Source of the DNA: Rhodocyclaceae bacterium
Lineage (GTDB): Bacteria > Pseudomonadota > Gammaproteobacteria > Burkholderiales > Rhodocyclaceae
Direction of reading: 5' to 3'
NCBI GenBank assembly: GCA_016791085.1
Contig: JAEUNN010000419.1
Span: 1-8,362, forward strand
DNA: 8,362 nucleotides
The translations under genes and the position numbers were made by a program. Numbering within the stretch: the stretch's first letter is position 1; each line of letters begins with the position of its first letter. Shown here one piece after another: positions 6,160-8,362 of the stretch. The notes beneath the pieces are model-generated. The model made no database searches. It saw nothing but the letters and a program-made list of their open reading frames with translations, and had not been told where the DNA came from.

Positions 6160-6756
6160 ATGAGCGAGCGCCACGACGAATTGCAGGGCATGGGCGCGGC
6201 GGCGCCGGTACTGCGCGCCCTGGCGCTGTGGCCGAATGTGCCGGACTGTTACGGCTGGCTTTATCTGGACCGGCGCGGCAACTGGCGCCTGGGCAAGGAG
6301 CGCGAACCCGTGCGCCATGCCGGACTGACCGCCGCAATTGGGGCAAATTATTACTGCACCGGCGCCGGCTGCTTTTTCCAGAACGGCCCGCAGCGCGTCT
6401 GGGTGGAACTCGAAATGACGCCCTATGTATTGCGCCTGGCCGACGCGGGCGGCGAACGTTTCGTCACGCACAACGGGCTCGCCGTCACACATATCCGCGA
6501 GGCCTGGCTGGATGCCGGGGGCAATCTGGGGCTGGTCAGCGAACACGGCGCCGGCATCGTCGATGACCGCGACCTGGCGCGCCTGTGCGAACAGCTGTAC
6601 GCACCCGATGGCGCCGCCGCGCCCGATGCGGACTCGGCGGCCTGGCTGCAACTGGGCGCCACGCGCCTGCCCTTGACAATTTTGCCGCCGGGACGGTCGG
6701 CCGCGATGCACTTCGGATTCGTGACCCAGCCGCAAGCCGCTCCGCCCGGGCCGTGA
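6160..6756 (+). CDS. Conserved protein of unknown function, DUF2946-like by recollection
   Basis: This 198-residue protein has no signal peptide or membrane segment and is presumably cytoplasmic. I recognise the general pattern from betaproteobacterial genomes, where I recall a DUF2944/DUF2946 label, but cannot verify the number; function is unknown. The likely conserved core is LRALALWPNVPDCYGWLYLDRRGNW (18-42), GANYYCTGAGCFFQNGPQRVWVELEMTPYVLRL (61-93), with glycine-, aromatic- and proline-rich turns, and LVSEHGAGIVDDRDL (125-139). Cysteines are at 30, 66, 71 and 143. The end (150-198) is rich in alanine and proline and looks variable. The ATG at 6160 has a weak GCAGG about five bases upstream; an in-frame TTG at 6121 overlapping the previous stop as TTGA is an alternative. 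It follows the acyl-CoA dehydrogenase in the same direction, which suggests but does not prove a joint role. Confidence 0.75.
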   Translation: MSERHDELQGMGAAAPVLRALALWPNVPDCYGWLYLDRRGNWRLGKEREPVRHAGLTAAIGANYYCTGAGCFFQNGPQRVWVELEMTPYVLRLADAGGERFVTHNGLAVTHIREAWLDAGGNLGLVSEHGAGIVDDRDLARLCEQLYAPDGAAAPDADSAAWLQLGATRLPLTILPPGRSAAMHFGFVTQPQAAPPGP

Positions 6757-6761
6757 GGCCG

Positions 6762-6791
6762 GCGCGGCCACCGCCATGCCGGCGGCCGCGC
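6762..6791. terminator. Strong GC stem-loop between convergent genes, probable bidirectional terminator
   Basis: GCGCGGCC (6762-6769) and GGCCGCGC (6784-6791) form a perfect 8-bp stem; within the 14-base loop GCC (6773-6775) can pair with GGC (6781-6783). It fills the 36-base gap between the unknown-function gene and manC, ending one base before the manC stop. No T-run follows on either strand. Confidence 0.5.
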
Positions 6792-6792
6792 G

Positions 6793-8244
6793 TCAGCCGC
6801 GCCCGTAGTTGTCCTCGAAGCGCACGATGTCGTCCTCACCCAGATAGGTGCCGGACTGCACTTCGATAATTTCCAGCGGCACCTTGCCGGGGTTTTCCAG
6901 CCGGTGGGTGGTGCCCAAAGGAATGTAGGTCGATTGGTTCTCGCTCAGCAATATGCTTTCGTCGCCGCGCGTCACGCGCGCGGTGCCGCGCACCACCACC
7001 CAATGTTCGGCGCGGTGGTAATGCATTTGCAGCGACAGCGACGCGCCGGGATTCACGACGATGCGCTTGACCTGGAAGCGCTCGCCGCCGTCTATCGAGT
7101 CGTAATAGCCCCAGGGCCGATATACCTTGCGATGGTTGTCGGCCTGCTGGCGCTGATCGCGCTTGAGGCGGGCGACGATTTTTTTGACGTCCTGGGTGCT
7201 GTCCTTGGACGCCACCATGACCGCGTCAGGGGTTTCCACGACCACCACCTTATCCACGCCCAGACAGCTCACCATGCGGCTTTCGGCAAATATCAGGCTG
7301 TCGCGGGTGTCGTGCAGCACCACGTCGCCGCGCGTCACGTTGCCGTCGCCATCCTTGTCGGCAATGGCCCATAGCGAATCCCAGGCGCCCACGTCGGACC
7401 ACCCGGCACTCATGGGCACCACCACCGCCGCCACGGGGCGCTCCGCCTCGGCGGTAAGCGGCTCCATGAGGGCGTAATCGATGGAATCCGACGGACAGGA
7501 CTCGAAAGCCGCGCGGCCGACGCGGAAAAAGTCGGCATCCGCCGAGCCTTCTGCCAGCGCACGCACGCAGGCCTCGTACATGGCGCCCTGATAGCGCTGC
7601 AACAGCGCTATCCAGACCGAAGCTTTGCCCATGAATATGCCGCTGTTCCAAAGATACTCGCCGGACTCGACGTAACTTTGCGCGGTCGCCAGGTCGGGTT
7701 TTTCCACGAAACGCTGCAGTCCGCGCGCGGCGCCCGGACCGTCCAGGGCTTCGCCGCTACGCAGGTAGCCATAGCCGGTTTCGGCGCGATCCGGCACGAT
7801 GCCGAAAGTAACCACCGCGCCGGCCGCAGAATGGCGCGCGCCGGCCGCAATAGCGGTGCGGAATGCCGCCACGTTTTCCACCACGTGGTCGGCCGGCATC
7901 ACGAGCAAAATCGGGTCGGCGCCGGACCGACTGCCGGCCAGTGCCGCCAGCGCCAGTGCCGGCGCGGTATTGCGGCCCATGGGCTCGAGCAGCATGAGGC
8001 TGGGCGGACGCCCCACCTGGCGCAGCTGTTCCGCCGTGATGAAGCGGTACTCCTCGTTGCACACCACTATCGGATTAGCGGCCACCGGCATGTCGGGAAC
8101 GCCGCTTTCCAGGCGCAGCGCGGTTTCCTGCAGCAAGGTGCGCTCGGTGGTCAGATTCAGCAATTGTTTCGGATAGCGCTCGCGCGACAACGGCCATAGC
8201 CGCGTGCCGGAACCGCCGGAAAGGATGACGGGCAAAATCTGCAT
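6793..8244 (-). CDS. manC: Mannose-1-phosphate guanylyltransferase / mannose-6-phosphate isomerase (type II, bifunctional)
   Basis: This 483-residue cytoplasmic enzyme has the standard length of the ManC/CpsB/AlgA/XanB family. The N-terminal domain (about 3-290) makes GDP-mannose from mannose-1-phosphate and GTP; it carries LSGGSGTRLWPLSRERYPKQ (8-27) with the signature Lys26, EPMGRNTAPA (87-96), the sugar-binding FVEKPD (179-184), NSGIF (200-204) and GWSDVGAWD (281-289). The C-terminal cupin domain (about 330-480) isomerises fructose-6-phosphate and mannose-6-phosphate, with RPWGYYD (376-382) and metal ligands in QMHYHRAEHW (His408, His410, Glu413). GDP-mannose feeds capsule, exopolysaccharide or O-antigen synthesis. 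No glycosyltransferase or export gene is in view, though the locus may continue beyond the right edge. The ATG at 8244 is the first residue of a canonical N-terminus (MQILPVILSGG), but its ribosome binding site is weak. ManC, algA and cpsB are names for the same activity. Confidence 0.95.
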   Translation of the reverse strand: MQILPVILSGGSGTRLWPLSRERYPKQLLNLTTERTLLQETALRLESGVPDMPVAANPIVVCNEEYRFITAEQLRQVGRPPSLMLLEPMGRNTAPALALAALAGSRSGADPILLVMPADHVVENVAAFRTAIAAGARHSAAGAVVTFGIVPDRAETGYGYLRSGEALDGPGAARGLQRFVEKPDLATAQSYVESGEYLWNSGIFMGKASVWIALLQRYQGAMYEACVRALAEGSADADFFRVGRAAFESCPSDSIDYALMEPLTAEAERPVAAVVVPMSAGWSDVGAWDSLWAIADKDGDGNVTRGDVVLHDTRDSLIFAESRMVSCLGVDKVVVVETPDAVMVASKDSTQDVKKIVARLKRDQRQQADNHRKVYRPWGYYDSIDGGERFQVKRIVVNPGASLSLQMHYHRAEHWVVVRGTARVTRGDESILLSENQSTYIPLGTTHRLENPGKVPLEIIEVQSGTYLGEDDIVRFEDNYGRG

Positions 8245-8289
8245 CGGGAAATGATTGCGCGAGTGCGCTCGGGATGTGGAATCCCCGGC

Positions 8290-8295
8290 ATTTTA
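8290..8295 (-). promoter_or_regulatory. Candidate -10 box for manC
   Basis: Read on the minus strand this is TAAAAT in the context CGCTAAAATGCC, 46 bases upstream of the manC ATG. No convincing -35 hexamer stands at 16-18 bases; that position is instead partly occupied by an inverted repeat, which might mean activator dependence. Prediction from sequence only. Confidence 0.35.
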
Positions 8296-8315
8296 GCGGT
8301 TCGCCCCGGTACTCT

Positions 8316-8333
8316 GCGTTACATTTCTAACGC
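8316..8333. promoter_or_regulatory. Perfect 6-6-6 inverted repeat upstream of manC, possible operator
   Basis: GCGTTA (8316-8321), spacer CATTTC, TAACGC (8328-8333). The dyad overlaps and extends upstream from where the -35 of the candidate manC promoter would lie. The geometry resembles a site for a dimeric regulator. A 6-bp perfect repeat with a short spacer is expected by chance many times in a window this size, so only the position supports it. The rest of 8245-8362 shows no gene. Confidence 0.3.
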
Positions 8334-8362
8334 CCCGGCGCGCCCGCTTGCCGCACTGCTCG

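Noticed and set aside
6904..7374. Plus-strand open frame of 156 codons opposite the manC 3' half.
   Set aside because: It is antisense to the conserved isomerase domain and has no ribosome binding site or recognisable motif.

Overview
The window is a high-GC stretch of ordinary chromosome, most likely from a betaproteobacterium. This rests on gene content (BamD, RluD and PgeF side by side, a Gram-negative outer-membrane assembly lipoprotein, an EAL-domain protein) and on general family resemblance, not on a marker gene, so the class is an inference. Genes are tightly packed and no gap reaches 300 bases. No tRNA, rRNA, CRISPR array, insertion sequence or phage gene was seen.

Layout. Positions 2-235 hold the C-terminal tail of an EAL-type cyclic-di-GMP phosphodiesterase that enters from the left. 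It overlaps by ATGA with a secreted PQQ-type (sorbosone/glucose dehydrogenase-like) sugar dehydrogenase (232-1353). A GC-rich hairpin separates this pair from the convergent operon rluD-pgeF (minus strand, 3155-1402), which is also joined by an ATGA overlap. rluD is divergent from bamD (3154-3951), and the two start codons share two bases. bamD converges on a small universal stress protein gene (4493-4038, minus). Divergent from that gene is a two-domain PaaH-type 3-hydroxyacyl-CoA dehydrogenase (4595-6124), followed at 35 bases by a 198-residue protein of unknown function (6160-6756). A strong hairpin separates this pair from manC (8244-6793, minus), a bifunctional GDP-mannose pyrophosphorylase/phosphomannose isomerase. 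The last 118 bases are the manC upstream region, with a candidate -10 box and an 18-base inverted repeat.

How the genes relate. Three cell-envelope functions are present: BamD (outer-membrane protein insertion), PgeF (removal of a mis-made peptidoglycan precursor) and ManC (GDP-mannose for surface polysaccharide). RluD modifies 23S rRNA. The dehydrogenases belong to periplasmic sugar oxidation and to cytoplasmic acyl-CoA metabolism. The rluD-pgeF/bamD arrangement is a familiar proteobacterial neighbourhood. The rest looks like a set of short independent transcription units.

I did not find a convincing undescribed system. The points most worth a second look are the interlocked rluD/bamD starts with a promoter-like box inside rluD, the dyad upstream of manC, the variant nucleotide-binding loop of the stress protein, and the unknown protein paired with the acyl-CoA dehydrogenase.
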